Shown one piece after another: positions 1 to 13,500 of a stretch of 64,000 bases of DNA. A program made the translations under genes and the position numbers. Under the pieces are notes generated by a model, which saw only the letters and a program-made list of their open reading frames with translations, did no database searches and was not told the DNA's origin. This DNA is from Glandiceps talaboti (Eukaryota; Hemichordata; Enteropneusta; Spengelidae): NCBI RefSeq assembly GCF_964340395.1, contig NC_135557.1, positions 3,372,216 through 3,436,215 on the forward strand, given 5' to 3'. Within the stretch, counting starts at the first letter, position 1; the number at the start of each line of letters is the position of its first letter.

Positions 1-1
1 A

Positions 2-469
2 ACGTGGAAAAACATCAACGACGCCTACAACAAAGACACTTTCGTCGCTGTTGCACTAAAGCCCTACACGGCATACTCCTTCCGCGCAAAATGTCGCACA
101 GAATACGGCGTTAACGGGTCGTGGAGCGATTATGGTGACACCTTACATGTATTGACAGACCAGGCTGCGCCTTTCGATGGTGTAAAGTTGAGAATCAGTC
201 TTGCTTTCTTGGAAGGGGACAGTGTCGAGATGACGGTTGTTGTTAGACAAGATCCTGTATTTTCCAATGGCGTTATCGAGGGTTACCATTTTGATCTTCG
301 TAAGGGTACGAATGAAACCGGCAAAGAATTGATTCTAGAAAGTGGCTTACGTGGACACACTTTCACAAATCTTACTTCTATGGCCGACTATACCGTCATT
401 GTCACTGCCTATAACGGAGCTGGTGCTTCGCCGCCTACATACTACATGTTAAACACTCGAAAATGTTTC
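2..469 (+). CDS. FnIII / class I cytokine receptor-like protein, 3' exon (partial)
   Basis: The frame is open from base 2 and continues from outside the window. It reads as the end of one fibronectin type III module (LKPYTAYSFRAKC, then NGSWSDYGD) followed by a second module (GVIEGYHFDLRKG ... MADYTVIVTAYNGAG). The WSDY segment lies where class I cytokine receptors carry WSxWS, so an extracellular receptor ectodomain is likely; a more general FnIII receptor or adhesion protein is the alternative. A fair splice donor (TTTC|GTGAGT) sits at 469/470. If it is not used, translation stops at 494-496 after a Cys/Pro-rich tail, with AATAAA at 680. No membrane segment is visible. The gene converges on the sulfotransferase exon at 794-1533. 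Confidence 0.6.
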
Positions 470-793
470 GTGAGTTGCACTCCCCCCGCGTATTGAAAAG
501 CAGGAAATGCACGCTCCAATACTTTTTTAGTTGAAGATGTTTTAATGACTGTCTGTGTTTTTAGGCAGTAGAATACACAATACGTGTGTGTGCATCCAGT
601 GTTGTGGTTGTTTTTTTTTGTTAGTTACTTACATTTACATATGCCAAACTGAATTTTTCAAGTTCGTTTTTTGGAGATTAATAAAAAATCATTTGTAAAC
701 GGAAATATGTGTGTGACTCGCAACAGTTTTTTTGTGTGTAAAAGTGGTTTTTGGTCGATTTTTCAACTCAATGGTCTTCATACTTTGTGCTTT
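470..793 (+). other. Intergenic / 3' UTR between convergent genes
   Basis: AT-rich sequence between two convergent 3' ends. It contains a plus-strand poly(A) signal AATAAA (680-685) and a minus-strand ATTAAA (read in reverse near 540-545) that could serve the sulfotransferase gene. No coding signal is visible. Confidence 0.4.
680..685 (+). promoter_or_regulatory. Poly(A) signal AATAAA
   Basis: A canonical hexamer about 185 bases after the stop at 494-496. It suits polyadenylation of the FnIII receptor transcript if the exon is read through its donor. Confidence 0.4.
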
Positions 794-1533
794 TCATCCT
801 GACAAGGCAAATGTCTGCCACGGGGAGAGACTGTCAGGAAAAATGTAATTACGCACATTTTGTAACTGTTTCTTCCTGACATAATCTGTGAATGGAAGTT
901 CTGTTCTCGTCAATCCAAGACACATTGTGTCATTCTTTACAGATGGTTTGATTTTGATGCTTTGTACACTTACATGATTTGGGCGCCACACTTTGGGATC
1001 ATTTGTAATGACTTTCTCAATACAATGGTTGGAATAGTATTCCCGCCTCGATTTCAGTTTTGCTAGTTCTGTTTGTATTCGCTCTCTTCCGAAACTTTCA
1101 ATACGTTTCCAAAGTGTTGTATTAAAATGGTCATACAATTTTACATCTCCAGCATGCCACTTCAGTACCTTTCCTGCCACTTCTTCAGTAATGTTACTTT
1201 TTGATTTTGGTGCTCGTGCATTCATTGAAAATGCTACAATATCGTCTGTATCCCAACACATCAATTCTTTGAGCAACACAAGCGATTCATCCATGTACTC
1301 TGCTATCATTATTAAATTAAATGTTTCGTCTATATATTTAATTTTGTTGTCAATATTTGTCACGTTCCACATATCCTCTGAGTTCATACCAAGGTCAAAC
1401 AGCATAGGATTCAATAATCGTGCATTATGTGATTTATTATAATAATATTCGATACCGTCAGCGAATTCTTTCAAACCTGCGGGGCCTTTTAGACCAACAT
1501 AATTGCCAAAGTCGAAATAAGTGAATGAGGATC
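794..1533 (-). CDS. Galactose-3-O-sulfotransferase-like, last coding exon (C-terminal 245 aa)
   Basis: The minus strand encodes the C-terminal half of a Golgi galactose 3-O-sulfotransferase (GAL3ST family), which moves sulfate from PAPS to the 3-OH of galactose on glycolipids or glycoproteins. Family landmarks in order: SSFTYF at the start (second half of the 3'-phosphate-binding loop, normally RDPxxxFxSxFxYF), MLFDLGM, LIMIAEYMDESLVLLKEL, WDTDDIVAFSMNAR, LYDHFNTTLWKRIE and a Cys-containing tail with a late MCLGLTRTEL. The exon begins at 1533 after TTTCACTGCAG, leaving two bases of a split codon. The membrane anchor, the 5'-phosphosulfate loop and the RDP part lie in upstream exons not found in the window. 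The repeat array 1534-17023 touches this acceptor directly. The frame has no breaks, so the gene looks alive. Which of GAL3ST1-4 it matches best cannot be told by eye. Confidence 0.85.
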
Positions 1534-1556
1534 CTGCAGTGAAATGGTCATCAATA
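1534..1556 (-). promoter_or_regulatory. 3' splice site of the GAL3ST exon, formed by the terminal 48-bp unit
   Basis: Read on the minus strand this is TTGATGACCATTTCACTGCAG followed by exon sequence GATCCTC. It has a yUnAy branch-site candidate (TTGAT), a short pyrimidine tract and CAG. The same block recurs in the array units, where GATCC is replaced by GTAATAGG. The first repeat unit and the acceptor are therefore the same sequence. Confidence 0.65.
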
Positions 1557-4500
1557 TTCATGACTCCTAAATGCCTATTACCTGCAGTGAAAGGGTCATC
1601 AATATTCATGACTCCTAATTGTCTATTACATGCAGTGAAAGGGTCATCAATATTCATAACTCCTAAGTGCCTATTACCTGCAGTGAAAGATTCGTCAATA
1701 TTCATGTCTCCTAAGTGCCTATTACTTGCAGTGAAAGGGTCGTCTATATTCATAACTCCTAATTGTCTATTACCGGCAGTGAAAGAGTTGTCAATATTCA
1801 TGTCTCCTAATTGTCTATTACCTGCAGTGAAAGGGTCATCAATATTCATGACTCCTAAATGCCTATTACCTGCAGTGAAAGGGTCATCAATATTCATGAC
1901 TCCTAATTGTCTATTACATGCAGTGAAAGGGTCATCAATATTCATAACTCCTAAGTGCCTATTACCTGCAGTGAAAGAGTCATCAATATTCATAGCTCCT
2001 AAGTGCCTATTACCTGCAGTGAAAGGGTCATCAATATTCATAACTCCTAAGTGCCTATTACCTGCAGTGAAAGAGTCGTCAATATTCATAACTCCTAAGT
2101 GCCTATTACCTGCAGTGAAAGGGTCGTCTATATTCATGACTCCTAAGTGCCTATTACCTGCAGTGAAAGAGTCATCAATATTCATAACTCCTAAGTGACT
2201 ATTACCTGCAGTGAAAGGGTCGTCTATATTTATGACTCCTAATTGTCTATTACCTGCAGTGAAAGAGTCATCAATATTCATAACTCCTAAGTGCCTATTA
2301 CCTGCAGTAAAATGGTCATCAATATTCATAACTCCTAATTGTCTATTACATGCAGTGAAAGAGTCATCAATATTCATAACTCCTAAGTGCCTATTACCTG
2401 CAGTAAAATGGTCATCAATATTCATAACTCCTAATTGTCTATTACCTGCAGTGAAAGAGTCATCAATATTCATAACTCCTAATTGTCTATTACCTGCAGT
2501 GAAATGGTCATCAATATTCATAACTCCTAATTGTCTATTACATGCAGTGAAAGGGTCATCAATATCCATGACTCCTAAGTGCCTATTACCTGCAGTAAAA
2601 TGGTCGTCAATATTCATAACTCCTAAGTGCCTATTACCTGCAGTGAAAGAGTCATCAATATTCATGACTCCTAATTGTCTATTACCTGCAGTGAAATGGT
2701 CATCAATATTCATGACTCCTAAGTGCCTATTACCTGCAGTGAAAGGGTTGTCAATATGCATGACTCCTAAGTGCCTATTACCTGCAGTGAAACGGTCATC
2801 AATATTCATGACTCCTAATTGTCTATTACCAGCAGCGAAAGGGTCATCAATATTCATAACTCCTAAGTGCCTATTACCTGCAGTGAAAGAGTCATCAATA
2901 TTCATGACTCCTAATTGTCTATTACCTGCAGTGAAATGGTCATCAATATTCATGACTCCTAATTGTCTATTACCAGCAGCGAAAGGGTCATCAATATTCA
3001 TGACTCCTAAGTGCCTATTACCTGCAGTGAAAGAGTCATCAATATTCATGACTCCTAATTGTCTATTACCTGCAGTGAAATGGTCATCAATATTCATGAC
3101 TCCTAATTGTCTATTACCTGCAGTGAAAGGGTAGTCAATATTCATGACTCCTAAGTGCCTATTACATGCAGTGAAAGGGTCGTCAATATTCATGACTCCT
3201 GAGTGCCTATTACCTGTAGTGAAAGGGTCGTCAATATTCATAACTCCTAAGTGCCTATTACATGCAGTGAAAGGGTCATCAATATTCATAACTCCTAAGT
3301 GCCTATTACCTGCAGTGAAAGAGTCATCAATATTCATGACTCCTAATTGTCTATTACCTGCAGTGAAAGAGTTGTCAATATTCATAACTCCTAAGTGCCT
3401 ATTACCTGCAGTGAAAGAGTCATCAATATTCATGACTCCTAAGTGCTTATTACCTGCAGTGAAAGGGTCATCAATATTCATGACCCTAAGTGCCTATTAC
3501 CTGCAGTGAAAGGGTCATCAATATTCATGACTCCTAAGTGCTTATTACCTGCAGTGAAAGGGTCATCAATATTCATGACTCCTAATTGTCTATTACCTGC
3601 AGTGAAAGAGTCATCAATATTCATGACTCCTAAGTGTCTATTACATGCAGTGAAAGGGTAGTCAATATTCATAACTCCTAAGTGCCTATTACCTGCAGTG
3701 AAAGGGTCATCAATATTCATAACTCCTAAGTGCCTATTACCTGCAGTGAAAGGGTCGTCAATATTCATAACTCCTAAGTGCCTATTACCTGCAGCGAAAG
3801 AGTTGTCAATATTCATGACTCCTAAGTGCTTATTACCTGCAGTGAAAGGGTTGTCAATATTCATGACTCCTAATTGTCTATTACCTGCAGTGAAAGGGTC
3901 ATCAATATTATGACTCCTAATTGTCTATTACCTGCAGTGAAAGGGTCGTCAATATTCATGACTCCTGAGTGCCTATTACCTGCAGTGAAAGGGTTGTCAA
4001 TATTCATAACTCCTAAGTGCCTATTACTTGCAGTGAAAGGGTCATCAATATTCATGACTCCTAAGTGCCTATTACTTGCAGTGAAAGGGTCGTCAATATT
4101 CATGACTCCTAAGTGCTTATTACCTGCAGTGAAAGAGTCATCAATATTCATGACTCCTAAGTGCCTATTACCTGCAGTGAAAGGGTCATCAATATTCATG
4201 ACTCCTAAGTGCCTATTACCTGCAGTGAAAGGGTTGTCAATATTCATGACTCCTAAGTGCTTATTACCTGCAGTGAAAGAGTCATCAATATTCATGACTC
4301 CTAAGTGCCTATTACCTGCAGTGAAAGGGTCATCAATATTCATAACTCCTAAGTGCCTATTACCTGCAGTGAAAGGGTTGTCAATATTCATGACTCCTAA
4401 GTGCCTATTACCTGCAGTGAAAGGGTTGTCAATATTCATGACTCCTAAGTGCCTATTACCTGCAGTAAAAGGGTTGTCAATATTCATGACTCCTAAGTGC

Positions 4501-7500
4501 CTATTACCTGCAGTGAAAGGGTTGTCAATATTCATGACTCCTAAGTGCCTATTACCTGCAGTGAAAGGGTTGTCAATATTCATGACTCCTAAGTGCCTAT
4601 TACCTGCAGTGAAAGGGTTGTCAATATTCATGACTCCTAAGTGCCTATTACCTGCAGTGAAAGGGTTGTCAATATTCATGACTCCTAATTGCCTATTACC
4701 TGCAGTGAAAGAGTCATCAATATTTATGACTCCTAATTGTCTATTACCTGCAGTGAAATGGTCATCAATATTTATGACTCCTAATTGTCTATTACCCGCA
4801 GTGAAAGAGTCGTCAATATTTATGACTCCTAATTGTCTATTACCTGCAGTGAAAGGGTCGTCAATATTTATGACTCCTAATTGCCTATTACCTACAGTGA
4901 AAGGGTTGTCAATATTTATGACTCCTAATTGTCTATTACCTGCAGTGAAAGGGTAGTCAATATTCATGACTCCTAAGTGCCTATTACATGCAGTGAAAGG
5001 GTCGTCAATATTCATGACTCCTGAGTGCCTATTACCTGCAGTGAAAGGGTCGTCAATATTCATAACTCCTAAGTGCCTATTACATGCAGTGAAAGGGTCA
5101 TCAATATTCATAACTCCTAAGTGCCTATTACCTGCAGTGAAAGAGTCATCAATATTCATGACTCCTAATTGTCTATTACCTGCAGTGAAAGAGTTGTCAA
5201 TATTCATAACTCCTAAGTGCCTATTACCTGCAGTGAAAGAGTCATCAATATTCATGACTCCTAATTGTCTATTACCTGCAGTGAAAGGGTTGTCAATATT
5301 CATAACTCCTAAGTGCCTATTACCTGCAGTGAAAGAGTCGTCAATATTCATAACTCCTAATTGTCTATTACCTGCAGTGAAAGAGTCATCAATATTCATA
5401 ACTCCTAAGTGCCTATTACCTGCAGTGAAAGAGTCATCAATATTCATGACTCCTAAGTGCCTATTACCTGCAGTGAAAGGGTCGTCAATATTCATAACTC
5501 CTAAGTGCCTATTACCTGCAGCGAAAGAGTTGTCAATATTCATGACTCCTAAGTGCTTATTACCTGCAGTGAAAGGGTTGTCAATATTCATGACTCCTAA
5601 TTGTCTATTACCTGCAGTGAAAGGGTCATCAATATTATGACTCCTAATTGTCTATTACCTGCAGTGAAAGGGTCGTCAATATTCATGACTCCTGAGTGCC
5701 TATTACCTGCAGTGAAAGGGTTGTCAATATTCATAACTCCTAAGTGCCTATTACTTGCAGTGAAAGGGTCATCAATATTCATGACTCCTAATTGTCTATT
5801 ACTTGCAGTGAAAGGGTTGTCAATATTCATAACTCCTAAGTGCCTATTACTTGCAGTGAAAGGGTCATCAATATTCATGACTCCTAATTGTCTATTACCT
5901 GCAGTGAAATGGTCATCAATATTCATAACTCCTAAGTGCCTATTACCTGCAGTGAAATGGTCGTCAATATTCATAACTCCTAAGTGCCTATTACCTGCAG
6001 TGAAAGAGTCATCAATATTCATGACTCCTAAGTGCCTATTACCTGCAGTGAAAGGGTTGTCAATATTCATAACTCCTAAGTGCCTATTACTTGCAGTGAA
6101 AGGGTCGTCAATATTCATGACTCCTAAGTGCTTATTACCTGCAGTGAAAGAGTCATCAATATTCATGACTCCTAAGTGCCTATTACCTGCAGTGAAAGGG
6201 TCATCAATATTCATGACTCCTAAGTGCCTATTACCTGCAGTGAAAGGGTTGTCAATATTCATGACTCCTAAGTGCTTATTACCTGCAGTGAAAGAGTCAT
6301 CAATATTCATGACTCCTAAGTGCCTATTACCTGCAGTGAAAGGGTCATCAATATTCATAACTCCTAAGTGCCTATTACCTGCAGTGAAAGGGTTGTCAAT
6401 ATTCATGACTCCTAAGTGCCTATTACCTGCAGTGAAAGGGTTGTCAATATTCATGACTCCTAAGTGCCTATTACCTGCAGTAAAAGGGTTGTCAATATTC
6501 ATGACTCCTAAGTGCCTATTACCTGCAGTGAAAGGGTTGTCAATATTCATGACTCCTAAGTGCCTATTACCTGCAGTGAAAGGGTTGTCAATATTCATGA
6601 CTCCTAAGTGCCTATTACCTGCAGTGAAAGGGTTGTCAATATTCATGACTCCTAAGTGCCTATTACCTGCAGTGAAAGGGTTGTCAATATTCATGACTCC
6701 TAATTGCCTATTACCTGCAGTGAAAGAGTCATCAATATTCATGACTCCTAATTGTCTATTACCTGCAGTGAAATGGTCATCAATATTTATGACTCCTAAT
6801 TGTCTATTACCCGCAGTGAAAGAGTCGTCAATATTTATGACTCCTAATTGTCTATTACCTGCAGTGAAAGGGTCGTCAATATTTATGACTCCTAATTGCC
6901 TATTACCTACAGTGAAAGGGTTGTCAATATTTATGACTCCTAATTGTCTATTACCTGCAGTGAAAGGGTCGTCAATATTTATGACTCCTAATTGTCTATT
7001 ACCTGCAGTGAAAGGGTTGTCAATATTCATGTCTCCTAATTGTCTATTACCTGCAGTGAAAGAATCATCAATATTCATGACTCCTGAGTGTCTATTACTT
7101 GCAGTGAAAGGGTTGTCAATATTCATGTCTCCTAAGTGCCTATTACCTGCAGTGAAAGGGTTGTCAATATTCATAACTCCTAATTGACTCCTGAGTGTCT
7201 ATTACCTGCAGTGAAAGAGTCATCAATATTCATGACTCCTGAGTGTCTATTACCTGCAGTGAAAGGGTCGTCAATATTCATATCTCCTAATTGCCTATTA
7301 CCTGCAGTGAAAGGGTCGTCAATATTCATGACTCCTAAGTGCCTATTACCTGCAGTGAAATGGTCATCAATATTCATGACTCCTGAGTGTCTATTACATG
7401 CAGTGAAAGGGTCATCAATATTCATAACTCCTAAGTGCCTATTACCTGCAGTGAAAGGGTCATCAATATTCATGACTCCTAAGTGTCTATTACTTGCAGT

Positions 7501-10500
7501 GAAAGGGTCGTCTATATTCATGACTCCTAATTGTCTATTACCTGCAGTGAAATGGTCATCAATATTCATAACTCCTAAGTGCCTATTACCTGCAGTGAAA
7601 GGGTCATCAATATTCATGACTCCTAATTGTCTATTACCGGCAGTGAAAGAGTCGTCAATATTCATAACTCCTAATTGTCTATTACCTGCAGTGAAAGGGT
7701 CATCAATATTCATGACTCCTAATTGTCTATTACCTGCAGTGAAAGAGTTGTCAATATTCATAACTCCTAATTGTCTATTACTTGCAGTGAAAGGGTCATC
7801 AATATTCATGTCTCCTAAGTGTCTATTACTTGCAGTGAAAGAGTCGTCAATATTCATGACTCCTAATTGTCTATTACCTGCAGTGAAAGGGTCATCAATA
7901 TTCATGACTCCTAATTGTCTATTACTTGCAGTGAAAGGGTCATCAATATTCATAACTCCTAAGTGCCTATTACCTGCAGTGAAAGAGTCGTCAATATTCA
8001 TGACTCCTAATTGTCTATTACCTGCAGTGAAAGGGTCATCAATATTCATAACTCCTAATTGTCTATTACCTGCAGTGAAAGGGTCATCAATATTCATAAC
8101 TCCTAAGTGCCTATTACCTGCAGTGAAAGAGTCGTCAATATTCATGACTCCTAATTGTCTATTACCTGCAGTGAAAGGGTCATCAATATTCATAACTCCT
8201 AAGTGCCTATTACCTGCAGTGAAAGAGTCGTCAATATTCATGACTCCTAAGTGCCTATTACCTGCAGTGAAAGGGTCATCAATATTCATGACTCCTAATT
8301 GTCTATTACCTGCAGTGAAAGGGTCATCAATATTCATAACTCCTAATTGTCTATTACTTGCAGTGAAAGAGTCGTCAATATTCATGACTCCTAATTGTCT
8401 ATTACCTGCAGTGAAAGGGTCATCAATATTCATGACTCCTAATTGTCTATTACTTGCAGTGAAAGAGTCGTCAATATTCATAACTCCTAATTGTCTATTA
8501 CCTGCAGTGAAAGGGTCATCAATATTCATGACTCCTGAGTCCCTATTACCTGCAGTGAAAGGGTTGTCAATATTTATGACTCCTAAGTGCCTATTACCTG
8601 CAGTGAAAGGGTCATCAATATTTATGACTCCTAATTGTCTATTACCTGCAGTGAAAGGGTCGTCAATATTCATGACTCCTAAGTGCCTATTACCTGCAGT
8701 GAAATGGTCGTCTATATTCATAACTCCTAAGTGCCTATTACCTGCAGTGAAAGGGTCGTCAATATTCATGTCTCCTAATTGTCTATTACCTGCAGCGAAA
8801 GGGTCATCAATATTCATGACTCCTAATTGTCTATTACCTGCAGTGAAAGGGTCATCAATATTCATGACTCCTAATTGTCTATTACCTGCAGTGAAAGGGT
8901 CGTCAATATTCATGACTCCTAATTGTCTATTACTTGCAGTGAAAGGGTTGTCAATATTCATGACTCCTAAGTGCTTATTACCTGCAGTGAAAGGGTTGTC
9001 AATATTTATGACTCCTAATTGTCTATTACCTGCAGCGAAAGGGTTGTCAATACGCATTACTCCTAAGTGCCTATTACCTGCAGTGAAAGAGTCATCAATA
9101 TGCATGACTCCTAAGTGCCTATTACATGCAGTGAAAGGGTCGTCAATATTCATGACTCCTAAGTGCCTATTACCTGCAGTGAAAGGGTTGTCAATATTCA
9201 TAACTCCTAAGTGCCTATTACCTGCAGTGAAAGGGTCGTCAATATTCATGACTCCTAATTGTCTATTACTTGCAGTGAAAGGGTTGTCAATATTCATGAC
9301 TCCTAAGTGCCTATTACCTGCAGTGAAAGGGTTGTCAATATTTATGACTCCTAATTGTCTATTACCTGCAGCGAAAGGGTTGTCAATACGCATTACTCCT
9401 AAGTGCCTATTACCTGCAGTGAAAGAGTCATCAATATGCATGACTCCTAAGTGCCTATTACATGCAGTGAAAGGGTCGTCAATATTCATGACTCCTAAGT
9501 GCCTATTACCTGCAGTGAAAGGGTCATCAATATTCATGACTCCTAAGTGCCTATTACATGCAGTGAAAGGGTTGTCAATATTCATGACTCCTAAGTGCTT
9601 ATTACCTGCAGTGAAAGAGTCATCAATATTCATGACTCCTAAGTGCCTATTACCTGCAGTGAAAGGGTTGTCAATATTCATGACTCCTAAGTGCCTATTA
9701 CCTGCAGTGAAAGGGTTGTCAATATTCATGACTCCTAAGTGCCTATTACCTGCAGTGAAAGGGTTGTCAATATTCATGACTCCTAATTGTCTATTACCTG
9801 CAGTGAAATGGTCATCAATATTTATGACTCCTAATTTTCTATTACCTGCAGTGAAAGGGTTGTCAATATTCATGACTCCTAATTGTCTATTACCTGCAGC
9901 GAAAGGGTCATCAATATTCATGACTCCTAATTGTCTATTACCTGCAGTGAAAGGGTCATCAATATTCATGACTCCTAATTGTCTATTACCTGCAGTGAAA
10001 GGGTCGTCAATATTCATGACTCCTAATTGTCTATTACCGGCAGTGAAAGAGTCGTCAATATGCATGACTCCTAATTGTCTATTACCTGCAGTGAAAGGGT
10101 TGTCAATATTCATAACTCCTAAGTGCTTATTACCTGCAGCGAAAGGGTTGTCAATACGCATTACTCCTAATTGTCTATTACCTGCAGTGAAATGGTCATC
10201 AATATTTATGACTCCTAATTGTCTATTACCTGCAGTGAAAGGGTTGTCAATATTCATGACTCCTAATTGTCTATTACCGGCAGTGAAAGAGTCGTCAATA
10301 TGCATGACTCCTAATTGTCTATTACCTGCAGTGAAAGGGTCATCAATATTCATGACTCCTGAGTGCCTATTACCTGCAGTGAAAGAGTCGTCAATATGCA
10401 TGACTCCTAAGTGCTTATTACCTGCAGTGAAAGAGTCATCAATATTCATGACTCCTAAGTGCCTATTACCTGCAGTGAAAGGGTTGTCAATATTCATGAC

Positions 10501-13500
10501 TCCTAAGTGCCTATTACCTGCAGTGAAAGGGTTGTCAATATTCATGACTCCTAAGTGCCTATTACCTGCAGTGAAAGGGTTGTCAATATTCATGACTCCT
10601 AATTGTCTATTACCTGCAGTGAAATGGTCATCAATATTTATGACTCCTAATTGTCTATTACCTGCAGTGAAAGGGTTGTCAATATTCATGACTCCTAATT
10701 GTCTATTACCTGCAGTGAAATGGTCATCAATATTCATGACTCCTAAGTGCCTATTACCTGCAGCGAAAGAGTCGTCAATATTCATGACTCCTAATTGTCT
10801 ATTACCTGCAGTGAAAGGGTCATCAATATTCATGACTCCCAATTGCCTATTACCTGCAGTGAAAGGGTCATCAATATTCATGACTCCCAATTGCCTATTA
10901 CCTGCAGCGAAAGGGTCATCAATATTCATGACTCCTAAGTGCTTATTACCTGCAGCGAAAGGGTTGTCAATACGCATTACTCCTAATTGTCTATTACCTG
11001 CAGTGAAATGGTCATCAATATTTATGACTCCTAATTGTCTATTACCTGCAGTGAAAGGGTTGTCAATATTCATGACTCCTAATTGTCTATTACCGGCAGT
11101 GAAAGAGTCGTCAATATGCATGACTCCTAATTGTCTATTACCTGCAGTGAAAGGGTCATCAATATTCATGACTCCTGAGTGCCTATTACCTGCAGTGAAA
11201 GAGTCGTCAATATGCATGACTCCTAAGTGCTTATTACCTGCAGTGAAAGAGTCATCAATATTCATGACTCCTAAGTGCCTATTACCTGCAGTGAAAGGGT
11301 TGTCAATATTCATGACTCCTAAGTGCCTATTACCTGCAGTGAAAGGGTTGTCAATATTCATGACTCCTAAGTGCCTATTACCTGCAGTGAAAGGGTTGTC
11401 AATATTCATGACTCCTAATTGTCTATTACCTGCAGTGAAATGGTCATCAATATTTATGACTCCTAATTGTCTATTACCTGCAGTGAAAGGGTTGTCAATA
11501 TTCATGACTCCTAATTGTCTATTACCTGCAGTGAAATGGTCATCAATATTCATGACTCCTAAGTGCCTATTACCTGCAGCGAAAGAGTCGTCAATATTCA
11601 TGACTCCTAATTGTCTATTACCTGCAGTGAAAGGGTCATCAATATTCATGACTCCCAATTGCCTATTACCTGCAGTGAAAGGGTCATCAATATTCATGAC
11701 TCCCAATTGCCTATTACCTGCAGCGAAAGGGTCATCAATATTCATGACTCCTAATTGTCTATTACCTGCAGTGAAAGGGTCGTCAATATTCATGACTCCT
11801 AATTGTCTATTACCTGCAGTGAAAGGGTCATCAATATTCATGACTCCTAATTGTCTATTACCTGCAGTGAAAGGGTCGTCAATATTCATGTCTCCTAATT
11901 GTCTATTACCTGCAGCGAAAGGGTCATCAATATTCATGACTCCTAATTGTCTATTACCTGCAGTGAAAGGGTCATCAATATTCATGACTCCTAATTGTCT
12001 ATTACCTGCAATGAAAGGGTCGTCAATATTCATGACTCCTAATTGTCTATTACCTGCAGTGAAAGGGTTGTCAATATTCATGACTCCTAAGTGCTTATTA
12101 CCTGCAGCGAAAGGGTTGTCAATACGCATGACTCCTAAGTGCCTATTACCTGCAGTGAAAGAGTCATCAATATGCATGACTCCTAAGTGCTTATTACCTG
12201 CAGTGAAAGAGTCATCAATATGCATGACTCCTAATTGTCTATTACCTGCAGTGAAAGGGTCGTCTATATTCATAACTCCTAAGTGCTTATTACATGCAGT
12301 GAAAGGGTCGTCAATATTCATGACTCCTAAGTGCCTATTACATGCAGTGAAAGGGTCGTCAATATGCATGACTCCTAATTGTCTATTACCTGCAGTGAAA
12401 GGGTTGTCAATATTCATAACTCCTAAGTGCCTATTACCTGCAGTGAAAGGGTCGTCAATATGCATGACTCCTAATTGTCTATTACCTGCAGCGAAAGGGT
12501 CATCAATATTCATGACTCCTAAGTGCCTATTACCTGCAGTGAAAGGGTCGTCAATATGCATGACTCCTAATTGTCTATTACCTGCAGTGAAAGGGTTGTC
12601 AATATTCATAACTCCTAAGTGCTTATTACATGCAGTGAAAGATTCATCAATATTCATGACTCCTAATTGTCTATTACCTGCAGTGAAAGGGTCGTCAATA
12701 TTCATGACTCCTAATTGTCTATTACCTGCAGTGAAAGGGTCGTCAATATTCATGACTCCTAATTGTCTATTACCTGCAGTGAAAGGGTCGTCAATATTCA
12801 TGACTCCTGAGTTCCTATTACCTGCAGTGAAAGAGTCGTCTATATTCATGACTCCTAAGTGCCTATTACCTGCAGCGAAAGGGTCATCAATATTCATAAC
12901 TCCTAATTGTCTATTACATGCAGTGAAAGGGTCATCAATATTCATGACTCCTAAGTGCCTATTACCTGCAGTGAAAGGGTCATCAATATTCATGACTCCT
13001 GAGTGCCTATTACCTGCAGCGAAAGGGTCATCAATATTCATGACTCCTAATTGTCTATTACCGGCAGTGAAAGAGTCGTCAATATGCATGACTCCTAATT
13101 GTCTATTACCTGCAGTGAAAGGGTCATCAATATTCATGACTCCTGAGTGCCTATTACCTGCAGTGAAAGAGTCGTCAATATGCATGACTCCTAATTGTCT
13201 ATTACCTGCAGTGAAAGGGTCATCAATATTCATGACTCCTAAGTGCTTATTACCTGCAGTGAAAGGGTTGTCAATATGCATGACTCCTAAGTGCCTATTA
13301 CCTGCAGTGAAAGAGTCGTCAATATTCATGACTCCTAATTGTCTATTACCTGCAGTGAAAGGGTCATCAATATTCATGACTCCTAAGTGCTTATTACCTG
13401 CAGTGAAAGGGTCATCAATATTCATGACTCCTAAGTGCTTATTACCTGCAGTGAAAGGGTCATCAATATTCATAACTCCTAAGTGCCTATTACCTGCAGT

